From NCBI GenBank assembly GCA_900169235.1, contig FWCC01000147.1, positions 240,090 to 304,089 of the forward strand: a stretch of 64,000 nucleotides of DNA, read 5' to 3'. The notes under the pieces are model-generated. The model made no database searches. It saw only the letters and a program-made list of their open reading frames with translations, and was not told the DNA's origin. The stretch comes from Zarea fungicola (taxonomy: Eukaryota > Ascomycota > Sordariomycetes > Hypocreales > Cordycipitaceae). Below are positions 24,248-35,852 of this stretch, piece by piece (the first letter of the stretch is position 1; each line of letters starts with the position of its first letter). The translations under genes were made by a program, and so were the position numbers.

Positions 24248-26101
24248 TTAATCCGCGCGAAGGCTGTTCACCTTGGCACGCATCACGCTCTCCGCAGTCT
24301 GAGGGTCGATCCGCTCTGTTGGGCCGAGGCGCATCATCTTACCCACAAGGAACATGAGCTTACCCTGCGGAAACGCTTCGTACTTGATAAACTCATGCAG
24401 CACCCTGTCCTCACCCTGCATCGCCTCCTCCGCTATGGCTCCATATTCGTCCTGCGAAAGCTCGTGGAACCACAAGTCATTGGCGTCAATGGCCGCGGTC
24501 ACGTTGCCGTCTCCCATCTCGCCAAGGTAGATGGCAACGAGCAGCTCCTTGGCCACCTTGCCTGTGATTTGCTTCTGGTAGAGATGATGCAACAGCTGCG
24601 ACAATTGACTGGCAGGTACTTGAGCGCACCCTCCCTCCTGACTGAAGGTGAGCTCACCAGATGCAAGGGGACCAGCTTTGTAGGTTGTGAGGCGGCCGAG
24701 CTCATGTATGACCCAATTCCCCACGAGAGTGGCGTAGCTCTTGAAATCCGGTTTGCTGCTGGAGCTCTGGAAGCTTTCGCCAAGAAGATCGAGAACACGG
24801 TAAAAGTACTGAACGCGGGCGCCATTATCCAGTACAATCAAAGACAATGCGTCCTTAGCTGTGAGACCATGGTCTTGAACAAGACTGTCCAGTTCCTTGT
24901 CAGGTAGAACGGCCAGAGAATCCTGTAAATGCTCAACCAGGTCAGTGTGGATGATGAGAGGCTCGATATCAGGGTCAGGCATGTAGCGGTAGTCAACCTC
25001 GCCCTCCTTGCCTCGTAGCCTGCGTGTCTCTGTTGATCCAACAGCCCAGCCGCGCGTTTCTCCAGCAATGACGCCACCAGCTTCCAGCTCGCGAATCTGT
25101 CGATCTCTCTCAGCGATAATAGCATCCTCCACAGACTTGACTGTGCTCAAGTTTTTAATTTCAGTCCGTGTTCCAAGAGGAGTATTTGCGTCTCCCGTTC
25201 TGCGCACGGAAACGTTGACATCTGCTCTCAAACCGCCAGCCTCCATGCCCGAAACACAGGCATCCACAGTGTTGAGAAGGAGTTGCATCTTTCTTACAAA
25301 TACAGCCGCTGTTCTAGGGTGATGCATGTCCGGTTCGGTAATAATTTCAATCAAAGGAACGCCGACGCGGTTAAAGTCCAGCCATTGCACATTGCCCATT
25401 TGAGCAACAGTCTTGGCCGTATCCTGTTCTAGCTGTACCTGCTTTATGCGAACAGTAACACTTTCACCATCTTCAGCTGAAATGCCGTCTCTGGCGAGAA
25501 GTTTTATGTGCCCATTCTTGGCGAACGGCTCGTAGTACTGTGTAATCTGATAACCAGATGGCTGATCCCACCAGAAGTAGTGTTTTCTGTCAAAACGGCT
25601 AACGTGCTGGATATCGCAGTTGAGGGACAAGGCGGCACGGAGAGCGGGAACAAGCACTTCTTTCTGGAAGCGCGGCTGACTGCCGGGCATGGCGACGTCA
25701 AAGAGGGCAACATGACTATTGGGATCGTCATTGAATGAGGAAACGGCCGAGGAAAAGAGCTTGCGCACGGTGTTGAGCTGAGCATGAATCTCGATGCCGA
25801 CAGTGAGCTCCCAGCCATCGACCGTCTGGTTGTCCGACTTGGCCCTTTTCTTGCCCTGCTTCTTGGCCAGCTTGGCCTCGTCCTTGAGCTTCTTGCGAAA
25901 GTTTGGCGCGGCTGGTGCTGGATTCGCGACGGCCTGCGGTGCGCTGTGGAGGTGTTTGACGTGATGCGCAGCTGTTGTCACGACGGCCGGCCGAGCGACA
26001 ATGGGCCGCGTTACACCATGACAGGCGTTCAAGCAACCTCGCGGCGATATGCGCCCGGTCAATAAGTATCTGCTGAGGTCTGTGATTGTTTGGCGTGGCA
26101 T
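24248..26101 (-). CDS. gatB: Glutamyl-tRNA(Gln) amidotransferase subunit B, mitochondrial
   Basis: Intronless frame of 617 residues. An N-terminal mitochondrial leader (MPRQTITDLSRYLLTGRISPRG, then Arg-rich) precedes the GatB core, with WELTVGIEIHAQL, KLFSSA, FDVAMPGSQP, FDRKHYFWWDQPSGYQITQY, GGLRADVNVSVR, and the GEVDYRYMPDPDIEPL block. The C-terminus is the helical tail domain that touches tRNA. With GatA and GatF (fungi) it forms the GatFAB complex that converts Glu-tRNA(Gln) to Gln-tRNA(Gln) in the mitochondrial matrix; the yeast counterpart is Pet112. Conserved GatB motifs are intact. Start choice: the ATG at 26101 gives the only sensible leader. Confidence 0.96.
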   Translation of the reverse strand: MPRQTITDLSRYLLTGRISPRGCLNACHGVTRPIVARPAVVTTAAHHVKHLHSAPQAVANPAPAAPNFRKKLKDEAKLAKKQGKKRAKSDNQTVDGWELTVGIEIHAQLNTVRKLFSSAVSSFNDDPNSHVALFDVAMPGSQPRFQKEVLVPALRAALSLNCDIQHVSRFDRKHYFWWDQPSGYQITQYYEPFAKNGHIKLLARDGISAEDGESVTVRIKQVQLEQDTAKTVAQMGNVQWLDFNRVGVPLIEIITEPDMHHPRTAAVFVRKMQLLLNTVDACVSGMEAGGLRADVNVSVRRTGDANTPLGTRTEIKNLSTVKSVEDAIIAERDRQIRELEAGGVIAGETRGWAVGSTETRRLRGKEGEVDYRYMPDPDIEPLIIHTDLVEHLQDSLAVLPDKELDSLVQDHGLTAKDALSLIVLDNGARVQYFYRVLDLLGESFQSSSSKPDFKSYATLVGNWVIHELGRLTTYKAGPLASGELTFSQEGGCAQVPASQLSQLLHHLYQKQITGKVAKELLVAIYLGEMGDGNVTAAIDANDLWFHELSQDEYGAIAEEAMQGEDRVLHEFIKYEAFPQGKLMFLVGKMMRLGPTERIDPQTAESVMRAKVNSLRAD

Positions 26102-27498
26102 AGCTGCGACGACGGGTGCAGCTGCGCGAGGTCAGCGCAGCGCCGTGTCGTTGGAGGATGACGTGTTTTTTTTGCGTTCGAGTCCGACGTCGGTCGAAGA
26201 GAGAAGATGCTTTGATTCGCTGTGATCTGTGCTATGGTTGCGCACCTGACGCAAACGTTCAAATTTTGACCCAAGGCAGTGCTTGGGCTGCCAGCACTCC
26301 TTCAGTACGTATGGGCCTGGGAAACTGGTTCAGTACCTGTAATTTGGCACCGATGAAACACTAGGGGCAACCAAGGCTTGCAAAAATGGGTTGCCAAGCA
26401 CCAATGGATTTCACGGTGAGGCGGTTAGTGAGGCAGGATGGGAGAGGAGGTGTAGCTGGTACACCTTAGGCCATTCAGAAAAAGGGTGGTGGTGGTGTTG
26501 CTTGCAGTGGTTTGGTGGACCCCTGGTATGAAGTACTAATAACGCTGCCACAGCTACGTACCGTCGAACATTGGCCTTCTTTTTCGCCATGCTAATTGCA
26601 TCACCACAAACAAGGAAAATAATAATAAAAATACAATGCATGATAAAACCTGTTCTCTTCCATCCTGACCGCCGGTAACAGCAAGATCAGCCACCCACTC
26701 ATACCTATGCGTCACACGCCTTTCTTCGTTGGGCACCAACAAGGCGTCCAAGCTCGTCAGCGCTTTCAACTGGGAGCATGGGACGACCTCTACCGTGGAA
26801 CCTTCCCAGCCCAACCAGCTCCGGCTGAGAAGAGCGTCACGCAAGCTGCATATATATATAGTAACACACCATAGCAGCACCTATGACTGATGATTTATTC
26901 TGTTGTATATCAGTCTTCTTTGCCGCATACACCTACCACCCCCTCTATTGTGATCGCTGTCATTTAAATACTGCAATTCTCCTACATTGTTTTAACCACC
27001 TAGCAATGCAATATCAAAGTCCAAAACTACTTACTTTACCAAGAAGAAAAGTGCACACGTGTCGTATTCAACATAGCCATTTCAACCTCGCAAGGAAACT
27101 GTTCTTGGCTCAGCAGTATATCTGCGGCGCTGAAGCTGGACCCCCCGCACGGCGTCATATGTATGCTGGCTGCAGTCGCTGGTGCCACGGCTGAGGACAG
27201 ACGCGCACCAAACTTACTACAGCTTGCTGTACTGAGATTCTCCAAGGTCTGAATGCATTTTCCCTCTTCTATTTCTGCTTCTTCCACTACGCTCCATCAA
27301 AATCCCAAGGCCACTTCCCTCGTCGCTTCCCACGTGTCGAGGCCGGAGATATCATTTTTCATCCAGGAACCAGGCTCGTGATACCGCGGAACGCTGCACT
27401 GGACACCCTTATTGATTAGAGGAAAGAGCCGTTTGATTCCCTGCCATTTTGATAGGTCTACCGTAGAAAAAAAAAAGCTTCACAAGGGCCAGGAGACC
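26102..27498. other. Divergent intergenic region, gatB / DUF6594-like gene
   Basis: 1.4 kb with no convincing gene. It holds short unrelated frames and a TATATATATA tract at 26851-26860. The promoters of gatB and of the next gene must lie here. Confidence 0.4.
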
Positions 27499-29186
27499 AT
27501 GTCATCCAAAAACGGCCAGCCAAGTGGAAAGAGAAGTACACTCAGCCGAGCCCCTTCGCGACGGAAGCAGGGCCAGCCTGTGACCATTGAGGACGCAATA
27601 GATCCCGAAGACCATCTACACCGGGTGGCAGAATCTATTCCAGTGGCGCTGGGTGCTACTTCCGGAGAGGTCTCTGCGGAATGGTACACATATAACGGAA
27701 ACGACCTTCAAGTCCCCCCAGAGCCAGCCACAGCTACTGGTGATGAGACACCTGCCACAACCCAGGCAACTGATAATGAGAGAGAAGCCACCAAAGCCGC
27801 TGATCCCGAAGGATCAAGTATTGAGCAGGATCCGATGCCAACATCGCCTCTACAGAAAGAGAGCCAGCCAGCCGCGAATGGCATCCCCACAGCGACAGCA
27901 ACGCGAGCTGCGTCGCCCAGAGCCCCCATTGCCGAGAATCAAACCGATGGCGATTCAATGCACCCAGGGACCAGTAAATCTCCAAACCTGACATCGCCAC
28001 TCCGCGCATTTGCCCCTCAAGGCCATGGGGTGCAACCAGGTGGACCCTGGCATTACCAGCCTTTGCATGGCCACGCAGCACCGGATCGATTCATGCCACA
28101 TTTTCTTCAGCCTCCCGTGCCGACGGCGTCACCTGCGGGATTTGGATTGCCCTTTCTGCCTCCACCTCTGCCCGGCAATGAGCTTGCGCGTGTTGAGCCC
28201 CCTGCCATTAGCGGTTACGATCTCGTAGCATCCAGACTTGCAGGCCATCCCGATTCCGAGCCGCCAGTCCCACCTCTCTACCGGAGATTTAAAGCCATGA
28301 ACCACCGCATCTTGCTGGGTCTCCAAGACGAGTTATGCTGTATGGAAGACAACCTGCAAAATCTTGACAATGCGGACACCTTCCACCGTAGTAGGTTCAG
28401 AGACGGCATTGTGCCTGCCTCGAGGCGGCAGGACAACATGGACCCGAGCGAAACAACTGCCGCGCGACAGGCACTTCTAGACCGGGTTGCATATAAACTG
28501 TCTCTATACAGTGAGCGAGCCTACGATAACCCAGCTTATGACATGTGAGGCTTGTGCCCGCCGAGCTAACTTATTGAACAGATGCGCATTTGAATGGGTT
28601 CAAACAAACACTCGAGTTCAAGGACGCAATGCCGGAAGATGTGCATGATTATAGAGTATTTTTAGCAGCTACATCGCCCGTGGTGCCCATGGAGATGCGG
28701 TTCCTCGACAAGGGCACTGATTTGTTGTGCTTGCCAGACAGCTTCTACTATCTCAACGATGAAAGCGTCAGCGGTGAGATGACGCCACCCGTTACGCGCA
28801 ACCCGCGCCTTCTAGAGGCACCTACTGCACCGACAGCGCCGCCGAGCACTATGAGCATGACGGACCAGGTCAGGGAGTATACTGCGGCAAGGCTCAACAA
28901 CCCCGTCAACAACAAGCGTTTGCGACCATTGAGCCCTGCGGCACTGCGACACATAGCTGTAGGTATAGGCATGGCTATTATCCTGCCGATTCTCAGCTTT
29001 CCAGTCATCGCGGGCTTTGTAAGTCGTATGACGGTGGTGATGCTTGTTGCATTGGGCATGGTCGTGGTGGGTGTTCAATCCGGCATCTACGATGCGATGG
29101 CGGCGAGGAGCAGCGCCGTGGAAGGTGCCATTGCGCTGGGAGTTTATGGAGGATTCATGGCCATTGTGGCTGGAACATTTGGATGA
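27499..29186 (+). CDS. DUF6594-like fungal membrane protein
   Basis: Two exons, 27499-28510 and 28582-29186, giving 538 residues. The intron (28511-28581) starts GTGAGC, has a GAGCTAACTT branch site and ends GAACAG; it joins SLY to NAHLNGF. The first 230 residues are a low-complexity region rich in Ser, Pro, Thr and Ala. The conserved part begins at GYDLVASRLAGHPD near residue 239 and includes RFKAMNHRILLGLQDELCCMEDNLQNLD, the characteristic helical region of the fungal DUF6594 family. Three hydrophobic spans follow near the C-terminus (VGIGMAIILPILSF, MTVVMLVALGMVVVGVQ, AIALGVYGGFMAIVAG). The biochemical function is unknown; a C-terminal membrane anchor with a cytosolic helical domain is inferred. 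An ATG at 27412 would add 29 basic residues and is less likely. Confidence 0.78.
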
Positions 29187-29466
29187 TTTGTTGTGTTTGA
29201 TTTATTGCCTTTCTCAAATGCTTTGTTCGTCTAGTCAATATACCCCCTGTCGACTTGTTCACGCGGTGCCAATTTCGCTTGTGTCGTTAAAACAACGGTA
29301 CCCCTGCCGACTTACACGGCCACCGACTCACTGTTTCTACTAATGGTTCCTTCCCCACTACCCCTCGCCACCGCCCACTCTCAGTCGGAATATCCCCACC
29401 AAAACGAAAACCCTAACCGCACAACCTGTAAATAATCTAATAAGAAGGTCCGGATCAACAACCAAT

Positions 29467-29577
29467 GGGCGAATGGTTTAGTGGTATAATACTCCCTTAG
29501 CATCTTGTTTCCTGTCTTCTGACAAGTAGCGACTCGCCATCTGGGAGTGGTCCGGGGTTCGATTCCCCGTTTGTCCA
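29467..29577 (+). tRNA. tRNA-Ala (AGC), with 39-base intron
   Basis: Acceptor stem GGGCGAA pairs with TTTGTCC, including a G3:U70 pair, the hallmark identity element of tRNA-Ala, with A73 at the end. Anticodon stem CTCCC/GGGAG surrounds loop TTAGCA + T, giving anticodon AGC (29499-29501). The intron 29503-29541 sits one base 3' of the anticodon, the canonical place. The internal B box GGTTCGATTCC is exact and an A-box-like TGGTTTAGTGG is present. The mature form is 72 nt. Confidence 0.92.
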
Positions 29578-29592
29578 TCCGAATCAATTTCC

Positions 29593-29695
29593 GGGCGAAT
29601 GGTTTAGTGGTATAATACTCCCTTAGCATGTCTCTTCTGAGCCTTCAGAAGGATATCCTTGGGAGTGGTCCGGGGTTCGATTCCCCGTTTGTCCA
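29593..29695 (+). tRNA. tRNA-Ala (AGC), with 31-base intron, tandem copy
   Basis: The spliced sequence is identical to the copy 15 bases upstream, including G3:U70, anticodon AGC (29625-29627) and the B box. The intron (29629-29659) differs in length and sequence from that of the first copy. A T6 run follows at 29713-29718. Confidence 0.92.
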
Positions 29696-29712
29696 GATAC
29701 CAGTGTTGATTC

Positions 29713-29718
29713 TTTTTT
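29713..29718 (+). terminator. Pol III terminator (T6) after the tandem tRNAs
   Basis: TTTTTT lies 18 bases after the second tRNA. No run of four or more T occurs between the two tRNA genes, so this is the first plausible Pol III stop for both. Confidence 0.75.
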
Positions 29719-30696
29719 GTCATGTTTGTCGACATGCTAAATTTTTTTGTTAGTGTAGGTTGTCTTTGTCGTTAGCCGCCAACCATTCCATTTGTAACTG
29801 ATGATGGGCTCTTCTTTTTGGATTCTGTGAGCAGCAGATGTACACGTTAACTATAGAAAATGTAATGATTACACGTGAAACTGATTGGGTATCTCTTTTC
29901 CTAACCTTTCACAAAGATATGAAAGTAAAAAAATGAATTAATCGGCCAGCCTTTTATTTTAACTGAGTAGATGTCCATTGTGTACTATGCTTTACAACCT
30001 TGTGCAATTGGCGCTCACCACCAATATAGAGTGTAACCTTAAATAGAACTATAAATATAGATGATGGTACTGTTTAGAATACTACTGTAGTCATCTTCCC
30101 ACTCTATTTCAACGTGACCTTTGCATTTACGGATTTGTACCTGCTTACGAGCGAAAGGTAGCACGCTGTAATGCATTCTTATCACCAACACGAAACAAAC
30201 TTTCCAAATGAAGCTTCATTTAAACATCTGCTTCACATTATTGTCACACACTCGCTTTCATTTACACGAACTGCTCGGCGAAACTCATCAAACCATGGAA
30301 AGCCACGTCAATGCCCCTGGCGGCAGCTGGCATCAGCTGGCATCAAACGCCTTTGTTTTGATCTTCAACGTGTCAAAGAAGCGAAGCGAGTTTATCGATG
30401 CGTGTGGACCGTGCGTCTGTTTATTTTCAATCTCAGATTTCTTCGCTTGTGGCAGGTTGCTGATTGCAAAAGTGAATCCTTTGTGACAAAACGTGAGAAA
30501 AAGTTTCACCACCCTCCTTCACAATTCAACACGACAACCACAGCGTCAGCAGCATTCCCCAACAATCAAATTTCCTTCTTTGTGGAAAATAACTTGCATC
30601 GTGTGTTTTTTCTTCGTCACAGTTACGAATATTGAAAAGCTGACCGCTTTCTGGAGCAGTACCAAACCTAAATCAAGGAGTTTTTCAAAGTTCACG
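29719..30696. other. Intergenic region between tRNAs and GPI-type protein
   Basis: About 1 kb, AT-rich on the left; pyrimidine-rich near 30520-30560. A frame at 30208-30486 has no recognisable domain, and the region is best seen as the upstream region of the next gene. Confidence 0.4.
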
Positions 30697-31403
30697 ATGC
30701 CTCTCATCGCTAACCTCACTGCGTTGCTCGCCACCGTTGGACCTGTGCTGGCTGCCGCTCCTTACTGTAAGAAGAATACAATACGAAATCCACAATGGCT
30801 TCACGAGATGTGCTAATCGTGCTTTTTCTTTTCCTTTGAAGCGGATGGCCAGTCCACCGAGACAGTCAGCGCCCAGGGGCTCGGCAGTACCACTGTTGAT
30901 GGTAAGAAATCACTACACATCTCACATCGGATCGCAGAATCCTCCGTTATAACATCGCATTTTCCACAGGCACCGTGGTACACTCCATGAACTACTGCTC
31001 CATCGTTCACAGCACCCAGTGCTACACCGTCCTCTCTACCTCCGGTGGCCCCGCCCCGGAGCTTTCGACCAGCAAGAGCTCTGCCACGGCCTCTGGCGAC
31101 CATCCGCCCGCTGTCCCAACCTATGGACAGCCCGACGGCGATAGCAGCGGCGCCTCAGTCCCTGCCCCGACGCCCAGCACTGTCGGCAGTGGCACCTCTT
31201 TCGAGATGCCTCCCACCACCACCACCGTGGTGAGCATTGAAAGCGTCCCGGCCACGGAATACACCAGCACTGCAGAGACTGGTGTCGAGAGCGGCACAAC
31301 CGTCGGCTCTGCCGCGCCTACCGGGCCCACCGGCGCTGCGCCCATGGGTGCTTCTGTCATGGAGAATGCCCTTGTTCTTGCCCTCGCGGCTCTAATCATT
31401 TGA
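30697..31403 (+). CDS. Ser/Thr-rich GPI-anchored cell-surface protein (predicted)
   Basis: Three exons, 30697-30766, 30842-30901 and 30970-31403, giving 187 residues. Both introns begin GTAAGA and end GAAG or CACAG. The N-terminus (MPLIANLTALLATVGPVLAA) is a clear signal peptide. A short middle part has three cysteines (around NYCSIVHSTQCY). Then comes a long Ser/Thr/Pro-rich stretch, likely heavily O-glycosylated, and a hydrophobic C-terminal tail (MENALVLALAALII) preceded by small residues (GAAPMGAS) fitting a GPI-attachment site. This layout is common for fungal cell-wall proteins. I do not recognise a named family; the role at the wall is inferred. Confidence 0.82.
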
Positions 31404-31898
31404 ACAACGACGATCAGCGATCTTTTGTTTTGAAATGTCCAACCATTTTGAAAGATTCTGTGGTCGAGAGCAAATCGACAGGATTTAATGGGAAGAGAAG
31501 ATTGGCAGAGACGTAGCATTTGAATGTTGGACAGCAAAACTCTTACATTTTTGGCAATGCTGACGAGATGATATGCCTCGAGAGGGAAAAATGAAACAAA
31601 ACCGCTGGGTCTTGTGCTTAGGAATAGCCAGAGTTGCAGTAGAAACGGATGCCCAATTGAGTAAATGGAATACGATTTTCTGACACCTGTGCTTCAAATA
31701 TCGCGATGCTAATTTAGCGAAAGTACAACATGTTAAAATTTGAATTGGTATCTAAATTACTATACAACACAGCAGTTGTCAGCCAAATGCCATAATGAAA
31801 ACAAATATGCTGCACGCCCGGCCATAGTAAATATTATAAATAGAACAGTCACAACGTATTCCCTCACGACCTCTTACTAATAAAAAAACTGTATAGCT
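31404..31898. other. Convergent intergenic region, GPI-type protein / VPS41
   Basis: AT-rich shared 3' region; nothing else is seen. Confidence 0.4.
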
Positions 31899-34800
31899 TT
31901 ACTTTGATGCATGACAGAGGGGGCAGCCTGCCCTCACCTTGTCACGTAGCAACCTCGCCTTCATCACCTTCATGCCCACCAGGTATCGGCTACTCTCTTG
32001 ACTATCACCGCCAATGTCAACGTCTGCTTTGCTACCGTGATGCAACATCTCCATCAGATGGCTGACGTGGTACACATGTCCACAGGCGTAGCCGACAAGA
32101 GTCTCCATCTCGTACTCGGTGAATGCCTCGCCGCATCCGACACAGTGACCTGGCTCTGGCTTGGGAGATTTATCGCTCTCGTTTCGCTTTGTAGGCCCTT
32201 CACCGTCTTGGCCAATGCCATTATTTGGAGGCCCTTGAGGCCTCTGTGCTCTGATTGGTAGTACTGGCGGCTCAAATTTGACGCCGCGTCGTTGTCCAGT
32301 GCGCAGTTCCCTCTGCTTCAGGCCTACCTCACTTCGTAGAACCGTCGCCGCGCCGGAGCTGATGCTGTGCTGAAGTTCGTGCTCCTTCATCATGTGAGTC
32401 AGACCTTCCCTGAGACCATCAATCTCCAGTCCCTCCGGGATGCGTCGCACAAGTGTAATGGGATTAATAGCAGTCCCGACCTGTTCAAGCAGTGCGCGAA
32501 TGAAGCTTGGTTTGTCCATACTATAATCAAGCAAGTCGTTCCAAAGATCGGGGTCATCTTGCTCCTTTACAAATTCAATTGCCTTTTCCACATCGCGCAA
32601 TCGGTCAATGATAAGGTAGAGTGCGCGTTTCATCTGGCCTGTCTTTGAGTACAGATAGACCAGCTCGTCGTAGTATTTGTGTTGCTCACATTCTTCCACA
32701 GCCTACTCCGTTGTTAGCACATACTGCATTCTGCTCAGAGAGTAAGTTCCCCACCTTTTCGAATGTGTATGCTGTTGACGTTTTTAGAAAGTCCATCAGA
32801 AGTGTCCTCTCATGCGTCGCGAATAACGTCACAACCAAGTCCGCGAAGTCATCCACCAATGCTCGACTTTCCAGAATCAGGTGATCTCGGTTCTCTCCAG
32901 TATGTTCTTTGATGACGTCGCCATGCCACAGACCTCGTAGATAGAAAAACAAATACAGTGGCAGTTTCTTCATCCGGAGTTGCTCTACAACCTGCTTGGG
33001 GCCGACAAGTCCGTGCTGTGCCTCATCAACCAGTAGCGTAATTGCATCCAGGGTGGCATTGGCAAGGTCCTTCTTTGTCATTCGGTCAATACCACCAGCT
33101 GGTACCCGTAGGCTGATAAAGCCGGGGATGTCATCCGCGACAGCTTCCGCAAGATGATGATCTCTAATCAGTCGGAAAGCAGAATCGGCGTCTTGAAGCT
33201 TGATATAGCATTTCAATGCCTCTCGTTGCCGCCCACCGGCTTCATATAATCTTGCTAAGCCCCCATTGACAATGCGCCAGTCCCTACCCTTAACACCGTC
33301 ATCAATGCTGTCCTCCCGGACATCGCGGAATTTGAGCTGATTCTCGAGTGCTGTTGTAACCGTCTTGATGTCGAACAGTTCGGTGGGCCACAGGTCTAAC
33401 AAATCTCGAAATCTTGGCTTGTCATTGTGAATATAGTGGCCCAGAACGACTTCGTAAACAGTGGTTGGTATGGGTGGATGCATTGGAGCTGAAGGAATAT
33501 AGTTTGTAATTTCGTCAAACTTTTTTGCTCCAGCAAATGTCCACACCCATTTCTCCCAACGATCAGGCGATTTCAGGACCTTGCAGCATATTTCTGCAGC
33601 AGTTGCCCACTGGTCATCATCAATGAGCTCCTTAACCCATAGTTCACCTATTCGCTGCTTTTCTTTCTCCACTGCACTTTGAGCACCGCATGTTATGGAA
33701 TCCGCGACAGATTCAGCTTCGAACGTGTCAGAAAGACCGCCTTGTGGGACAGCAGCATTGGACGAAAATTCGTCCGTCTTGTCTGCCAAGATATCAGGGT
33801 TCTCGTCAAGAAGCTCCCAAGCTCGACTGTAATGTCCATGCTCCAAAAGCCAAGCCAAATGATCTCCCAGATCCCGTTTGGTAGCCAACACGCAATCATA
33901 CGGACTGTGGACAAAGATTTTGGCTCCAGGTTTACTGAGACTCGTGTGCACAGGTAGCAGTGTTGATTTGATTGGACCGCCACGAATCGTGCCGCTGGTA
34001 CTGGCAGTTCTAGAGCCACCAGCAAAGTCATCGCCACTGTCTCGGCTGCGAATGCTGGCGCCAGAACTGAAAAGAGCTCTGGGATTGATAGCCGCATTCC
34101 ACATCTCACTCCCAAGTCCTGCAATCGTTTGCAATGCTCCCCTCGACCCCACTGCACTTGCTGCGCTGCGAGCCGGCAAAATACTGAGATGGTAGTCAGC
34201 AGAAAATAGACGCTCATAGCGGCTAAGTGCCAGTTCCTCTTTATCAACTTCTGCCTGGGAGATGAGATCGATGAGGCGAAGCTCCGGTGGTAAATTATTT
34301 TGTTTCTTTCTAACGCCTCCAGACGGCTCACTTTTCCTGGAGCTTGTTGAGTCTTGATGGCGATGACGATGAGCAGCTCCGCTGGATTTTGAGGCTTCCT
34401 GACTACTGTCTTCGTTGTCCCCGTCTTCGCTTTCCCCATCGCTAGGTGGAGAGAAAGCGAGAACGAGGAGAAGATTTGGCGTGTAAAGCGAGATGCCGGA
34501 AATAATGCAATCTATGCGTAGACTGTACTTTGTTAGAGTGAAATGAATTGCTTAAGTGACAGGGTCTTACATTTTCGCAATCTCGGCGCGGCCAAGACCT
34601 CGGTTTCCGCTATTGTTGCTGGTAGTTCCATCTGGGTGAACATGGATAATCCATATCATACCACCCCATCCGACCAATAAACGTTCCACTGATGGCTTCC
34701 GCGGCCCAGTCTGGCCACGCTGTCCAACTGCAGCACTGCCGTGCTGAGTATCGATCGCTTCATCACTCTCCAGTGCCTTTTCATCTATCCACTCCGCACG

Positions 34801-35813
34801 ACCTTTCCACACACTGGCCATCGTGTCCCACTCCTCAGTTTGCGGTCTATCAATATGCCCAATCCGCTTCCAAGCGCCCTCTGTGTCTGTACTCTCCAAG
34901 TGCAGTTTTGAGCGCATGATTTTAATTCCTTGTTCATTGAGCCAGACTACATACTGTCCAGACAGTGACCACTTGATGCTATTGATTGTGCCTTCACCAG
35001 AGTGAAGAACAGTGTCCTTGCCAGCGCTGGTTCCAAGACCCATGCTGCCCAGCCAACCGGATGCAGTTGCAGCCGCGGTTCCGATCGTTGTAGAGGTACT
35101 GCGACCTGGCCCACAGCCCGATGTGAGGATCAACTGGCCGGCTAGGCCACCAGAGATGTACGATCGATCCGACTTGAAATCTGGCGACAAAGCCACGCTT
35201 TGTACGGGACGACCAAAATTTCGGAGCTGAACATCTTTCAGATCTAGTAGAGACTGCACACACACATTGCCATCCATAGAGGACGTTGCTATATGTATAT
35301 CGTTGGAAGGCATTCGGGGAATCTGTCCAGGTTCTCTTGATCTCTTGGAGGCCGCAGCTGGAGACGCGTCTTGCGACCTCGGCTGAACGGGTGGATTAGG
35401 GTGCGGTACAACATTAGATCCCTGATCCGAGGGTAGTGGTAGAGGGTAAGGGGAGACCGATATCGAAGTGACCGAAGCAGAATGGGCGTGGTAGACCCGT
35501 AGTGCCTGGAATGTTGGAAGTTGAAGAACATGCTATTCGCCATTAGCAATGGCCCGCACTGGGTTCTGTGTGTAATCTGCTCACAATATTGCCATTATGT
35601 GTACCAATTATCTGATTCGAGTCAGCAATAATCCACGCTCAAGTATACAATTGATCTAACCATTTTATCACCTGCGACAAGAAATGCGCTGGTGGCGTCG
35701 CCATTGCGATATACAGCATTTAGGTGTGGTGTAAGCCTTGAGAGTTTGAGAGATGGTTCATCCTCATCCTCGTCACTATCGTCCTCTTCTTCGTCCTCTT
35801 CATCCTCTTCTTC

Positions 35814-35852
<39 letters not shown>

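Noticed and set aside
26554..26880. 108-residue minus-strand frame between gatB and the DUF6594-like gene
   Set aside because: No domain, low coding quality, and its C-terminal part is of mixed character; it lies in the divergent promoter region.
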